A DNA stretch of 64,000 nucleotides from positions 19,356,844 through 19,420,843 of the forward strand of contig CM067075.1 of assembly GCA_033980235.1 (NCBI GenBank). The letters are read 5' to 3'. The number at the start of each line of letters is the position of its first letter. Position 1 is the first letter of the stretch. This document shows positions 57,501-64,000 of this stretch, one piece after another. Both the position numbers and the translations under genes were made by a program. Under the pieces are notes generated by a model. It saw nothing but the letters and a program-made list of their open reading frames with translations. It made no database searches and was not told the origin of the DNA. This DNA is from Diadema setosum (Eukaryota; Echinodermata; Echinoidea; Diadematoida; Diadematidae).

Positions 57501-60500
57501 CGTGACGAAAGAACTCCTCTAGGTTTCCATCCCTCGTCTGGCAGCCAATGTACAGGCGTGCGAAGAGTTCACGGTCATTCTTGAGGGAGGCAAGCTGTTG
57601 CTGACCTTTGCTCTGGCTTCTTGGAGTGGAAGTGCTGAACACCTTCAGCTTGTTACGAGGAATGGGGTCGTTCACTGCCTTTGTTCTGTCCAACAGACAC
57701 TCTCTGGTGAAAGCCTCGAACTGTTCTTGGCCAATCCTCTTGGCATTCATGACGGTCTCCATGGCAGCAGGACCTGCGATGTCCTTTGTATCCAGTATGA
57801 TTAGATCATGACTCTCCTCCTCGAATGGGTTGCCCATCTCCTCTATGACACCGACGAGAGAGCGAACATCTTGCACAAATGAGACCTGAACACTTGGCGT
57901 CTGATCATGATGACGTGTGTCTGCTGTTTGCGGTCTACGGTATTTGTTCCCGTCCTGAAATTCTTCAATCACTCTAGCAACTTCGGGCCCCGCAACCATC
58001 CAGCGACGAAGGGCACTAGGATTATCAGTGAGCCCAACGGCGCCACCGTCTCCTTTGATGCAGGCATTATTCTGTTCATGTGCCTGGTCAATCGGGATTG
58101 AAGAGAACACACTCTGTGTTTTCTGAACTGTGAAGTGGCCTTCATTGAATTTCCTGGCTACGTCTGGGTGTTTGGTAGTGAGTTCGGCCATGTCCTTTAG
58201 GTGCACTGGTATCCACCTAGCATAGTGGGTATGATCTAATGTGTGGAACCAGGGGACCAGCTCTGTCAGAGCATCGAGGTACATCATCAATGATCCCTGC
58301 CTGAGAGAACGCACATACACTAGAACCAACAGTTCTAGTTCCAGCACAGTTGCCCAATAGCGAAACTGGGGGATGTTGTCTCGTCTCTGGCGACACCAGT
58401 CTTCAAATGCGGGAAGGTCCTCTCCATTCCTGGTTTCTTTCAGACAGTAGTGGTTGTAGGCATGGTGTTGCAGGATGTACAGTGCTGCTGCAGTCACTTG
58501 ATGTGCTCTTCTCGTGCGCAAGACATGAGATGCTCGCAGGAATGAATCTGCTGTCCCTGCTGTCGCAATCTCAGCTTGCACAAGTGCTTGCACCCAACCA
58601 CTCCCTTGCAGCCAGTCCCCTAGTGTTTTCAGTGCCGCCATCTCTATGTGGAGACCACCAAACATCACCAATATGTGGTCTTCGCCATAACTCTCTGGCC
58701 ACTTCCACTGTATCTGCTTGGCCAAAGCAAACAGTGGCTGATCAAAGGTGATCACTGGTGTCTGTCCAGGATTCAGGTGTTCTACAGCATTTTTTACAAC
58801 GTCCATTGAATGCCGGATCATGGCCACAGAGTGGGCATTTTCCATGAAGAGTGGAAGCAGCGACGTGGGACAGATGACTCGAGCATTTGGTGGCTGTCGG
58901 CTGGCGTGAAATGCAGCCCAAGATGTGTTTTTATTGTCCACTGTACCAGTGCTGTCTTCCAGGACTTGTTTTGCATTGCGTAGCCATTGGTATTCTTCAT
59001 CAGTCTGCTGCTTGAAGTCTCCTCTGGTCAATGATGCAACTCTAGCAGCTGGAACAGACGACTTCTTGATGCTGCTAGTGACAGGGGGTACATCAGTATA
59101 ATAGTGCGGCAAAGGGACGACAGTCTTGGACCGTGCATCCCCAGATTCTCCAGCAACAACGACGCTCCGATTCACTCCTTCACCAGTGTAAGAAGGATGT
59201 TGTATGAGGGAGATAGCGGTACCATGGAAGGAGTCTTTTGATGTTGTTGCACTAGGGTTGTGATCTATGTTGTCTACAGCGGCAGTTGTGAACACTTCGC
59301 CACGCATCTTTGGAGGGCATACCACATTTTCCCTGTAAAACTGTTGGCAGGCACTGTTGCCCATCTGTGCTGAGAGCTGGAGCACTCTATCATAAGAGAT
59401 GCTCAGGCCAAGATGTGACAATCTGTCGACCAATTCCTTCTTGCGTGTATGGGCATGCAACATCATCCCTATGTATGTTGGAAGTGGGGTCTCCTGTGCA
59501 ACACTGTGCCTGACACAGGCGGATGATGTGGTGCCACGTGGTGTTCGCTTGTGTTTGATGCTGTTGAACTTCAGTATCTGGGCTGCTGTAAGTGCTGCAG
59601 GGTTAGTGTCTGCCGTCTGGTCCTTGATGCTTGGTCCCTCTAGGATCATGCTGACTAGGGCAAGCAGCAACGGTGGCACAGATTCTTCTTGACATCCTTC
59701 AGGTAATCCTGTGAAGGGCTTGGTTTCTCCAAACATGTGACGGCGAACAATATGTGCAGCACGGGCAAGGTGGACTGCATCATTATCACTGTCCAGCTCG
59801 CAGGCTTTGTCAAGTGCAACACCGAGATCTTCTTCAAATGCCATCAGGATGTCTCTCCCCTTGGTGTGCGCCCGCATGTCAGGAAACTGAGATAGCAGTC
59901 TGTGTTTCAGTCGTGTGGAATGGACTCTCGTGTCGAGCTGCACTCCAAGCTGTTCCATTCTGGACTGATAGAGGTGGACAAGATCGGCCAATCTGAATAC
60001 TGGTGCCGTCTCCTCATCTTGTCTGGTTTCTTCAATGTAGAGGACGAGTTCAGCGAAGACAACTGCCGACATTGCTCTCTCTTGGTCTGAGTCCTGTGGT
60101 CCTGTAGACTGGACCTTTCTTGTGCGGTTGTAAAGTCCTATCAAGCACTGTGGGTGATACTGGGCATCCAACGCTACCATGTCCCCACCACTCAGACGGC
60201 CAAGCAGTTCTGTATCACCAAGAAGGGTTGCACAGGCACGCACCCGTCTGTCCATTTGGAATGTTGCAGCTTTCCGAAGACTGTTAGCCCCAGCAGGCTG
60301 TCCACAGAAGAAACAAATTTCTGGGACCTTCTCTGTACTCGATGAACGTGAATGTGCCCTGGTGCGTTTGCATAAAGATTGTTCCTCATCGCTCTGCCCT
60401 TCTTTTTTGAGTGCTCTCTTTTGTGCCCTCTGTAGTTTGGTGTTGTTGTACTGGAGCCTGCACGTCTGGTGATATTGTGCACCGTGTGCAATCATCGCAG

Positions 60501-63008
60501 CTTCAATGCCATGACCATCATCGAGTCTTTCCAAATGAAATGATCCTGGAAGCTCTCCAAGTTCACTGAATTTGATCAAGTTCTCTGCTAGTGAACTGTA
60601 TCCGCTACCAATGTCTTTTCTCTTTGACTGGTCGGGTTTGGTCAGTGTCTCCATCTTGTCTTCTTGACATATGAGGCATAACCTCCAGTTAGTTGCGGTG
60701 AGGTGCGGTGATGCTGATGGTGAAGTTTGCTCAGCATGAGCTAGTCTGAACCTCTTGGACATGGTGGAACTGTCTTCAGAACAAAAACCAGCACCGTCCG
60801 TCTACGCAGGCATGCATGCATCACGATGAACCTGGAATGACACAATGTAACATTTCTGCTATCATCACTGCCACTACAGCTACCACTACAACAACTACTA
60901 CTACTACTACCACCGCCACCAGCAGAATAAAGTTATTAGATCATAAGATAACAACAAATGTAAATCGAGAAGCGGCCATGTAATGTAAAGGAGGCATTTT
61001 GAATTCAATATGGCGGCCCATTGGTGAAAATACGCAATGCAGATTGTTACCATTGGATTCTTTGACCCCCAAAACATACATTTAGACACCAGAATCGAAT
61101 CAATACCAGCATTTGACCCAGAGAGTATCACAAATGTAGATTTCAAATGGCAGCCATTTTGAAATCCAATATGGCGGTCCATTGGTGAAAATACGCAATG
61201 CAGATTGTTACCATTGGATTCTATGCTCCCAAAGCATACATTTAGACGTCAGAATCGAGTCAATAGCAGCATTATACCCAGAGATAATCGCAAATGTAGA
61301 TTTCAAATGGTGGCCATTTTGAAATCCAATATGGCGGCCCATTGGTGGAAATACCCAATGCAGATTGTGACCATTGGATTCCTTGTCCCCAAAAACATAT
61401 ATTTAGACACCAGAATCGAAATAATAGCAGCATTAGAACCAGAGATAATCGCAAATGTAAATTTCAAATGGCGGCCATTTTGAAATCCAATATGGCGGCC
61501 CATTGGTGAAAATACTCAAGGCAGACTGTTATCATTGGATTCCTTGCCCCCCAAAACATACATTTAGACACCAGAATCGAGTCAATAGCAACATTAGACC
61601 CAGAGATAATCGCAAATGTAAATTTCAAATGGCGGCCATTTTGAAATCCAATATGGCGGACATAAAGGAAGAATTCCAAGTGGCCCAATATCTGAAAATG
61701 TTTGCAATATGTTAATGTACATTTGTGCCAAATTTGGTGCTTGTATCACAAAATGCACAATAGGTTTGCTAAGCTGCCCCACTATCAGTCTTTAATAGTA
61801 ACGGTTGAGGTTGTTATAATCTATAAAAAATAAATTAGTTGTAGTACGTAAGTACACGTGTGATTTTTTTTTTTCATTTAAAACAAGAAAAAGAAATTCG
61901 CGCAACAAGGAACTAGCGCGAAATCAAAGGCATGCGAATATCTTGTTGCTTGCCATAAGTCCCAGTATAGTGGAGCGGCATAGCCGAACAATTGTGCATT
62001 TTGTGATAAAAGCACCAAATTTCGTACACAGGTTGACAATCACGTTCAGGCCATCGTAAATAGCGCCCTCAACGTCCATGGCAGCCATTTTTCAAAATAA
62101 ATGCCATGTTTTCGTAAAATTTGCTAATTTTAGGAGAGAAGAGTAAACAAGATTTTGGTTACAAATGGGAAATTACATTCAAAATAAATCTAGATATCGA
62201 GCCATCGGAAATAGCGCCCTCAACGCCTCTAATTTTTCAAGCTATGCCGCTCCACTAGTAGTTAATGTCTTGATTCTGCGAAATCAAAAACAAGCGAAAC
62301 TCCTCTCAGCGCCTAAAATTACTCACACGAAAACATTCTGTTTTACAAGAGTATGCTTAACCATTAGAGAAGAATTCTTCACGAGCAGAGCGAAATTGAT
62401 GAAGTTTGATAAATTATAGATTCTTCTGAGGAGTATAAAGAGGAACGTCAAATTCCATTCTTATACCCACAGAACATACAGTGGATCACATTCTACTCTT
62501 CATTGCTGTAAGCTACATTAAAATTTTTTTTTTTCACTTTTATATACCAAATGATACCAAAAAAAAAAAATGAAAAAAGTAAGGGGTCTATGTCATACTA
62601 GCATATAAACAAAGACCAGGGATAGAAGAACAGATATATTAACCTGTTCCGTACGGGAACCTGGTAGTCTCTGTATTAAGTCTATGGGGATTTCAGAAGT
62701 CAGTATGGAACGGGTTAAGTACTACCATGACAAATACTATCATCATCATCACTAGTACTAAAGAGCAAATATCTTGGTCATGGATGAGGAAAGAGACGAT
62801 TTTTTGATTGGGCCACCTGCAGGATACGAGGACATGGGTCACTCCTGGAGGTCTGAATACGGAGACGAGGTACAAGAGAAGGTCCAGGAGATCTACGAGG
62901 CTATCTTACCTCTCTACAAACAGCTCCATGCTTACGTCAGACGCAAACTCCATAATGTGTATGGCGACAGGATTGATGTCAAAGGTTATCTTCCGGCCCA
63001 TGTCTTCG
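46979..63008 (+). CDS. ACE: Angiotensin-converting-enzyme-like M2 peptidase, 5' part (five exons)
   Basis: The gene likely encodes a secreted or membrane-bound zinc dipeptidyl carboxypeptidase. Exons: 46979-47236, 50003-50164, 50660-50753, 53134-53277 and 62823-63008, 844 nt giving 281 residues in one frame with GT-AG introns. Residues 1-25 form a signal peptide with a hydrophobic core LFLFASVVVIV. KR at 36-37 is a possible processing site. Family landmarks: YLLNLTDENQ (74-83), MSETYSTATVC (148-158) with a paired Cys at 166, DLSEIMASSTDWDELVWAWK (172 onward), and LHAYVRRKLH, YGDRI, GYLPAHVFG in exon 5. The HEXXH zinc site and all later exons lie beyond the window, so catalytic activity cannot be judged. 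NLT at 77 and NQT at 135 are potential glycosylation sites. Intron 4 holds an antisense 8.4-kb transposon. Confidence 0.92.
47794..47974. mobile_element. 181-bp diverged MITE of the same style
   Basis: The ends are GGGGTCAGGTTCATAAAAGT and an inverted GACTTTCATG...GACAGACCCC. Internal 'gagagac' and 'gtctctca' phrases pair. It lies in ACE intron 1. Confidence 0.6.
48530..48571. repeat. (AT)n microsatellite
   Basis: About 42 bases of alternating AT in ACE intron 1. Confidence 0.98.
48678..48838. mobile_element. 161-bp MITE, CAGGGGCGGATCCAG ends
   Basis: It starts CAGGGGCGGATCCAG and ends CTGGATCCGCCACTG, inverted with one change. TTTCA adjoins both sides (48673-48677 and 48839-48843), a candidate 5-bp target duplication. 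The CAG ends recall hAT-type elements, although those usually duplicate 8 bp. Confidence 0.78.
50003..50164 (+). CDS. ACE: ACE-like exon 2
   Basis: It encodes residues 87-140: an alpha-helical stretch (FDKKSAAAAREFDGAL) and DDVTRQLTFISQIGVSALDN, corresponding to the lid helices of M2 peptidases. The acceptor is cttgcag, the donor GAG|GTAAAC, phase 0 at both ends. Confidence 0.88.
50660..50753 (+). CDS. ACE: ACE-like exon 3
   Basis: It encodes residues 141-171: FNRLTSEMSETYSTATVC then NCVTLDP. YSTAxVC is a strong ACE signature, and the two cysteines (158, 166) match the first conserved disulfide. The acceptor is tatgtag, the donor CCAG|GTGGGT after one base of a split Asp/Gly codon. Confidence 0.93.
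50805..51190. repeat. Fold-back 'TTCGTCTAAT' phrase repeat in ACE intron 3
   Basis: The first half reads ttcgtctaatggccatttag and similar. From about 50955 the orientation flips (attagaccaaatgg, attagacgaaacg). It is the same vocabulary as 6606-6860. Confidence 0.8.
51305..51463. mobile_element. 159-bp MITE with nested perfect hairpin
   Basis: The ends are GGGGGTGTTTCATCAACG and CGTTGATGAAACACCCCC. Within it, 51327-51354 is a perfect 13-bp stem with a 2-base loop (GTCAGCGCCGACA). The core aaatccttggttttgattgg is conserved with the next element. Confidence 0.87.
51465..51612. mobile_element. 148-bp MITE adjacent to the previous one
   Basis: The ends are GGGGTCCGTTTCATAGTACT and AAGTTTTATGAAATAGGCCCC. 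Inner TTGTCATCAGTGACAAG is palindromic, and the core aaatccttgcatctgattgg parallels its neighbour. One base separates the two elements. Confidence 0.82.
52020..53036 (+). pseudogene. 5'-truncated non-LTR retrotransposon (CR1/Jockey-like) remnant
   Basis: Two overlapping frames (52065-52355 and 52304-52600) encode the end of a LINE reverse-transcriptase ORF. Visible motifs are LHSLYITLLLPYLNYGILAW, KKALRIINRAQF, then YKLNTGDLPSIFSS and a C-terminal FWNELDSVR. A frameshift near 52300 breaks the frame. The 3' part ends in an A-rich tail (aataaaaaaaatgaaaatga). It lies in ACE intron 3. Confidence 0.85.
53134..53277 (+). CDS. ACE: ACE-like exon 4
   Basis: It encodes residues 172-219: DLSEIMASSTDWDELVWAWK, FRDAVGVPNKPLYAKYVDIA. 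It is typical of ACE ('DL..I.ASS...L..AW..W...G.P..PLY..YV.L.N'). The acceptor is ttctgcag and the donor AATG|GTAGGA. The 8.4-kb mobile element begins 86 bases beyond this exon. Confidence 0.94.
53364..54285 (+). repeat. Left terminal inverted repeat with 161-bp tandem units
   Basis: After the subterminal block, the phrase GCCGCCATATTGGATTTC recurs at about 53495, 53656, 53817, 53978 and 54139, exactly 161 bases apart. Alternate units share variants (CATTTGAAATC with 'gactcgatt' versus CACTTGAATTC with 'gacttgatt'), so the array has a 322-bp higher-order ABAB period. It ends in a T-rich and G-rich tract at about 54250-54285. Confidence 0.92.
54286..56169. other. Non-coding interior of the transposon with GGTTACGGAGTGAC-like motifs
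   Basis: AT-rich sequence without a credible ORF. A 14-bp motif related to GGTTACGGAGTGAC occurs six times: 54581, 54789, 55311 (inverted), 55325 (inverted), 55344 and 55512. The middle three form a compact inverted cluster. Confidence 0.7.
56170..60762 (-). CDS. Large transposon-encoded protein: zinc modules, DDE-like region, FEN/XPG-like nuclease motifs, CXC domain
   Basis: A single uninterrupted ORF of 1530 residues, presumably the transposase. Seen: two CxxC...HxxC zinc modules (C29, C32, H98, C101; C150, C153, H203, C206); VDNIDHN (496-502); a beta-strand-plus-Asp motif VITFDQPLF (670-678); TLDHTHYARWIPVHLKDM (841-858); IDQAHEQNNA with E896 (891-900). Then VLDG (D1133), VWDTYLVDSLKGSTRAKRG (1174-1192), CNHEEADSR (1264-1272), RTVDTDVVVL (1291-1300) and HALTGCDT (1348-1355). 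Last, nine cysteines at 1500-1529 spaced like a CXC (tesmin/TSO1/MSL2) zinc domain. I recognise the family as a widespread uncharacterised invertebrate protein type. The DDE triad (D497, D674, E896) and the 5'-nuclease assignment are inference from motif order. Opposite-strand open frames here are shadows. Confidence 0.9.
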   Translation of the reverse strand: MSKRFRLAHAEQTSPSASPHLTATNWRLCLICQEDKMETLTKPDQSKRKDIGSGYSSLAENLIKFSELGELPGSFHLERLDDGHGIEAAMIAHGAQYHQTCRLQYNNTKLQRAQKRALKKEGQSDEEQSLCKRTRAHSRSSSTEKVPEICFFCGQPAGANSLRKAATFQMDRRVRACATLLGDTELLGRLSGGDMVALDAQYHPQCLIGLYNRTRKVQSTGPQDSDQERAMSAVVFAELVLYIEETRQDEETAPVFRLADLVHLYQSRMEQLGVQLDTRVHSTRLKHRLLSQFPDMRAHTKGRDILMAFEEDLGVALDKACELDSDNDAVHLARAAHIVRRHMFGETKPFTGLPEGCQEESVPPLLLALVSMILEGPSIKDQTADTNPAALTAAQILKFNSIKHKRTPRGTTSSACVRHSVAQETPLPTYIGMMLHAHTRKKELVDRLSHLGLSISYDRVLQLSAQMGNSACQQFYRENVVCPPKMRGEVFTTAAVDNIDHNPSATTSKDSFHGTAISLIQHPSYTGEGVNRSVVVAGESGDARSKTVVPLPHYYTDVPPVTSSIKKSSVPAARVASLTRGDFKQQTDEEYQWLRNAKQVLEDSTGTVDNKNTSWAAFHASRQPPNARVICPTSLLPLFMENAHSVAMIRHSMDVVKNAVEHLNPGQTPVITFDQPLFALAKQIQWKWPESYGEDHILVMFGGLHIEMAALKTLGDWLQGSGWVQALVQAEIATAGTADSFLRASHVLRTRRAHQVTAAALYILQHHAYNHYCLKETRNGEDLPAFEDWCRQRRDNIPQFRYWATVLELELLVLVYVRSLRQGSLMMYLDALTELVPWFHTLDHTHYARWIPVHLKDMAELTTKHPDVARKFNEGHFTVQKTQSVFSSIPIDQAHEQNNACIKGDGGAVGLTDNPSALRRWMVAGPEVARVIEEFQDGNKYRRPQTADTRHHDQTPSVQVSFVQDVRSLVGVIEEMGNPFEEESHDLIILDTKDIAGPAAMETVMNAKRIGQEQFEAFTRECLLDRTKAVNDPIPRNKLKVFSTSTPRSQSKGQQQLASLKNDRELFARLYIGCQTRDGNLEEFFRHENQACPPALSDGGNLFTGTKNDLITCLEEVSDAKTESPVTTCIVLDGAAIVQMLKPAASKTFEEYAHQIFIPYISTKLQTVSRLDLVWDTYLVDSLKGSTRAKRGQGVRRRVVAAAAIPGNWQNFLRVDSNKTELFRFLSAALMEWFDQEEKQLVITDGEAVLSKPLLPDLTSLVPCNHEEADSRMLLHASHAAKHGHHSIVIRTVDTDVVVLAVSVVQELQPEDELWLAFGTGRSFRYLAAHEIAAGLGREKACALPMFHALTGCDTVSSFVRHGKKTAWAVWTVLPELTEALLLLSSAPRDIPSDAMSIIERFVILLYDRTSKCTDIDKARRKLFARKNNVQLIPPTKAALEEHVKRAVYQGGHVWGQILLPAPELPPPTNWGWSMTDGQYTPYWTRLPEAAHSCIELVSCKCQKGCVRRCKCKKAALQCTALCVCEGDCT
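60763..60989. promoter_or_regulatory. Probable upstream region of the transposon ORF
   Basis: About 230 bases separate the ORF start at 60762 from the right repeat array. It holds a CAT/GTA-type microsatellite-like stretch near 60860-60920. The promoter must lie here or in the right inverted repeat. I see no clear TATA box. Confidence 0.35.
60990..61782 (-). repeat. Right terminal inverted repeat with 161-bp tandem units
   Basis: This is the reverse-orientation counterpart of the left array. Complementary GGCGG(C/T)CC boxes start at 61012, 61173, 61333 and 61494, with a last box near 61655, about 161 bases apart. The final block (61655-61782) is the inverted match of the left subterminal region. 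Confidence 0.92.
61970..62255. mobile_element. 286-bp non-autonomous relative of the 8.4-kb transposon
   Basis: The ends are GTGGAGCGGCATAGC at 61970 and its inverted copy GCTATGCCGCTCCAC ending 62255, each next to TA. The left subterminal sequence (aattgtgcattttgtgata, then agcaccaaattt) is shared with the large element's ends. The internal phrase aatagcgccctcaacg occurs twice (near 62060 and 62210). It has no coding potential. Confidence 0.88.
62639..62718. mobile_element. 80-bp TTAA-bounded mini-element, related layout
   Basis: TTAACCTGTTCCGTACGGGA opens it and TATGGAACGGGTTAA closes it in inverted orientation. Layout and TTAA ends resemble the 93-bp family, but the core differs. It lies about 100 bases upstream of ACE exon 5. 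Confidence 0.65.
62823..63008 (+). CDS. ACE: ACE-like exon 5
   Basis: It encodes residues 220-281 and one extra base: YEDMGHSWRSEYGDEVQEKV then LYKQLHAYVRRKLHNVYGDR and GYLPAHVFG. It matches the ACE segment ending PAHLLG. The acceptor is cacctgcag, the donor TCG|GTGAGA. The gene runs off the window. Confidence 0.95.
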
Positions 63009-63384
63009 GTGAGAGCATGTTATGGATATTGTATTTCGAGAAGAGACGCGACGGTTCCTTTGTTTTGAAAACAAAAAGTTATTATGTTTTTTTTTATTTT
63101 ATTTCGTCAATCGTTTGCGGAGAAGACGATCAGCAGTGATCAATTCATCCCTAATTCAGTGTTTGTTAGTTCAGAAACAAAAATGGGAAGAATACCGTTA
63201 CCGTAAATGTGTGAAAAGTAAGCAAATGAAATGTATATTCTGCTGAATCTTAATTCTGGCAAAGTAACGAAACATAAAGTACAGTGTGCATTCTTGATGT
63301 TTTAATAAGAACAAGCAGTGTTTTGATAAACCCTGAGCTTTCATGCATACATACAGAAGCAGATAGCTCACCAATGCAAACATA

Positions 63385-63385
<1 letters not shown>

Positions 63386-63426
<41 letters not shown>
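63386..63426. repeat. (AC)n microsatellite
   Basis: About 40 bases of AC repeat downstream of ACE exon 5. Confidence 0.97.
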
Positions 63427-63429
<3 letters not shown>

Positions 63430-63714
63430 ACATGCATACACACTCGCGGGATCAGAAAATTTCAGAAAATAAAAGAGAGCTAGACAAATTTACAAAAAAA
63501 AATGTAGGTAGATAGGTAACAGGCAAGGAAAATAAGAGAGGGAAACAGAAAAAAAAAGAATAGAGAAAGACATTCATATATATCTAGGTAATATTTTATC
63601 AACATTCAGTGGTCACACATTACAATTAACGATGTAAACGAGTTGTTTTATTTTGCGGCACTGTCTGTACTGCATCACCCAATTCCTTTTCTGTCAAAAA
63701 AATCAACCAAATTA

Positions 63715-63770
63715 AAAACAAACAAACAAACAAACAAACAAACAAACAAACAAAACAAAACAAAACAAAA
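63715..63770. repeat. (AAAC)n then (AAAAC)n microsatellite
   Basis: AAAC units change to AAAAC units toward the right end. Confidence 0.97.
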
Positions 63771-63793
63771 AATGTCCGGCAACGTTAAACATG

Positions 63794-64000
63794 CATGACA
63801 TTAGGGCTTTTTACACTTGCAAATTATTGCTTAGTCCGGTGGGGCTAAGGGGGGGGGGGGGGGCCTTAGCCCCAACGTTGGTACCGGACTTTCCTTAGCC
63901 CACTTTCTGTTTACACTTGTTTTTGCGAAAGTGGGCTAGCCCCACCGATAATCCCGTACTATCTGGCCCTGCAAAATAGCAGGGTTAGCACCGCAATTTC
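63794..64000. mobile_element. Inverted-repeat element, truncated by the window end
   Basis: Contains paired phrases ttagtccggtggggctaagg / ccttagccccaacg and ttttacacttgcaa / gtttacacttg, with a G-run in between. The right end is not visible. Confidence 0.45.

Larger units (their letters stand above)
53364..61782 (-). mobile_element. 8.4-kb DNA transposon with long tandem-repeat terminal inverted repeats
   Basis: The ends are inverted copies: GTGGGGCGGCTTAGC at 53364 and GCTAAGCTGCCCCAC ending at 61782, each next to TA (53362-53363 and 61783-61784), consistent with a TA target duplication. Just inside, both ends share a roughly 130-base subterminal block (aattgtgcattttgtgatac on the left, its complement on the right). 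Arrays of 161-bp units follow in opposite orientation (left to about 54285, right from about 60990). Between the arms lie about 1.9 kb of AT-rich sequence and a single intact 1530-codon minus-strand ORF that is visibly richer in GC than its surroundings. Nothing resembles reverse transcriptase, LTRs or an envelope. The element sits in ACE intron 4, antisense to the host gene. It is a class II element of uncertain superfamily. Confidence 0.87.
63009..64000. other. Start of ACE intron 5
   Basis: AT-rich, with two microsatellites and a truncated inverted-repeat element. No coding exon is evident before the window ends. Confidence 0.7.

Noticed and set aside
53364..61782. Interpretation as an endogenous retrovirus or other integrated virus
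   Set aside because: No LTRs, reverse transcriptase, capsid or envelope signals. The ends are inverted, not direct.

Overview
This is a eukaryotic, intron-rich, AT-rich window full of microsatellites and short inverted-repeat elements. The gene models (an Epac-type Rap exchange factor and an angiotensin-converting-enzyme-like peptidase) and the repeat style suggest a marine invertebrate, most likely an echinoderm or another invertebrate deuterostome. That placement is inference. I found no bacterial operon, CRISPR array, rRNA or convincing tRNA.

Layout. (1) Positions 1-38584 hold the 3' part of a plus-strand RAPGEF3/4 (Epac) gene. I resolve 17 in-frame coding exons from 7298 to the stop codon at 38584, 822 codons covering DEP, cAMP-binding, REM, Ras-association and CDC25-homology (Rap GEF) domains. 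The N-terminal exons lie before the window or were not recognised. One intron (25390-27246) has no GT donor. It carries an excellent U12-type AT-AC signature, and using it restores the conserved reading frame. (2) Positions 38585-46978 are intergenic and packed with repeats, including a Helentron/HINE-like element at 39099-39956, a TA-flanked MITE with 30-bp perfect ends at 40392-40670 and a fold-back degenerate repeat at 41130-41920. (3) From 46979 to the window end lie the first five coding exons (281 residues) of a plus-strand ACE-like M2 peptidase. The HEXXH catalytic exon is outside the window.

The outstanding feature is in ACE intron 4: an apparently intact 8.4-kb DNA transposon (53364-61782). 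It is flanked by TA and has 0.8-0.9-kb terminal inverted repeats made of 161-bp tandem units. It carries one uninterrupted 1530-codon minus-strand ORF. The protein has two CxxC...HxxC zinc modules, an RNase-H/DDE-like central region, a set of acidic motifs that parallel FEN1/XPG-type 5' nucleases, and a C-terminal nine-cysteine CXC domain. A 286-bp non-autonomous relative with the same ends (61970-62255) lies 187 bp away. I do not recognise this as a named transposon superfamily and consider it the best candidate for an undescribed system here.

Other repeats include a 1.0-kb TTAA-bounded hairpin in an Epac intron, roughly 90-bp TTAA mini-elements, several MITE families present in two to four copies, two CR1/Jockey-like LINE relics and phrase-like degenerate repeats. 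The two host genes share no evident function. Their proximity looks incidental.
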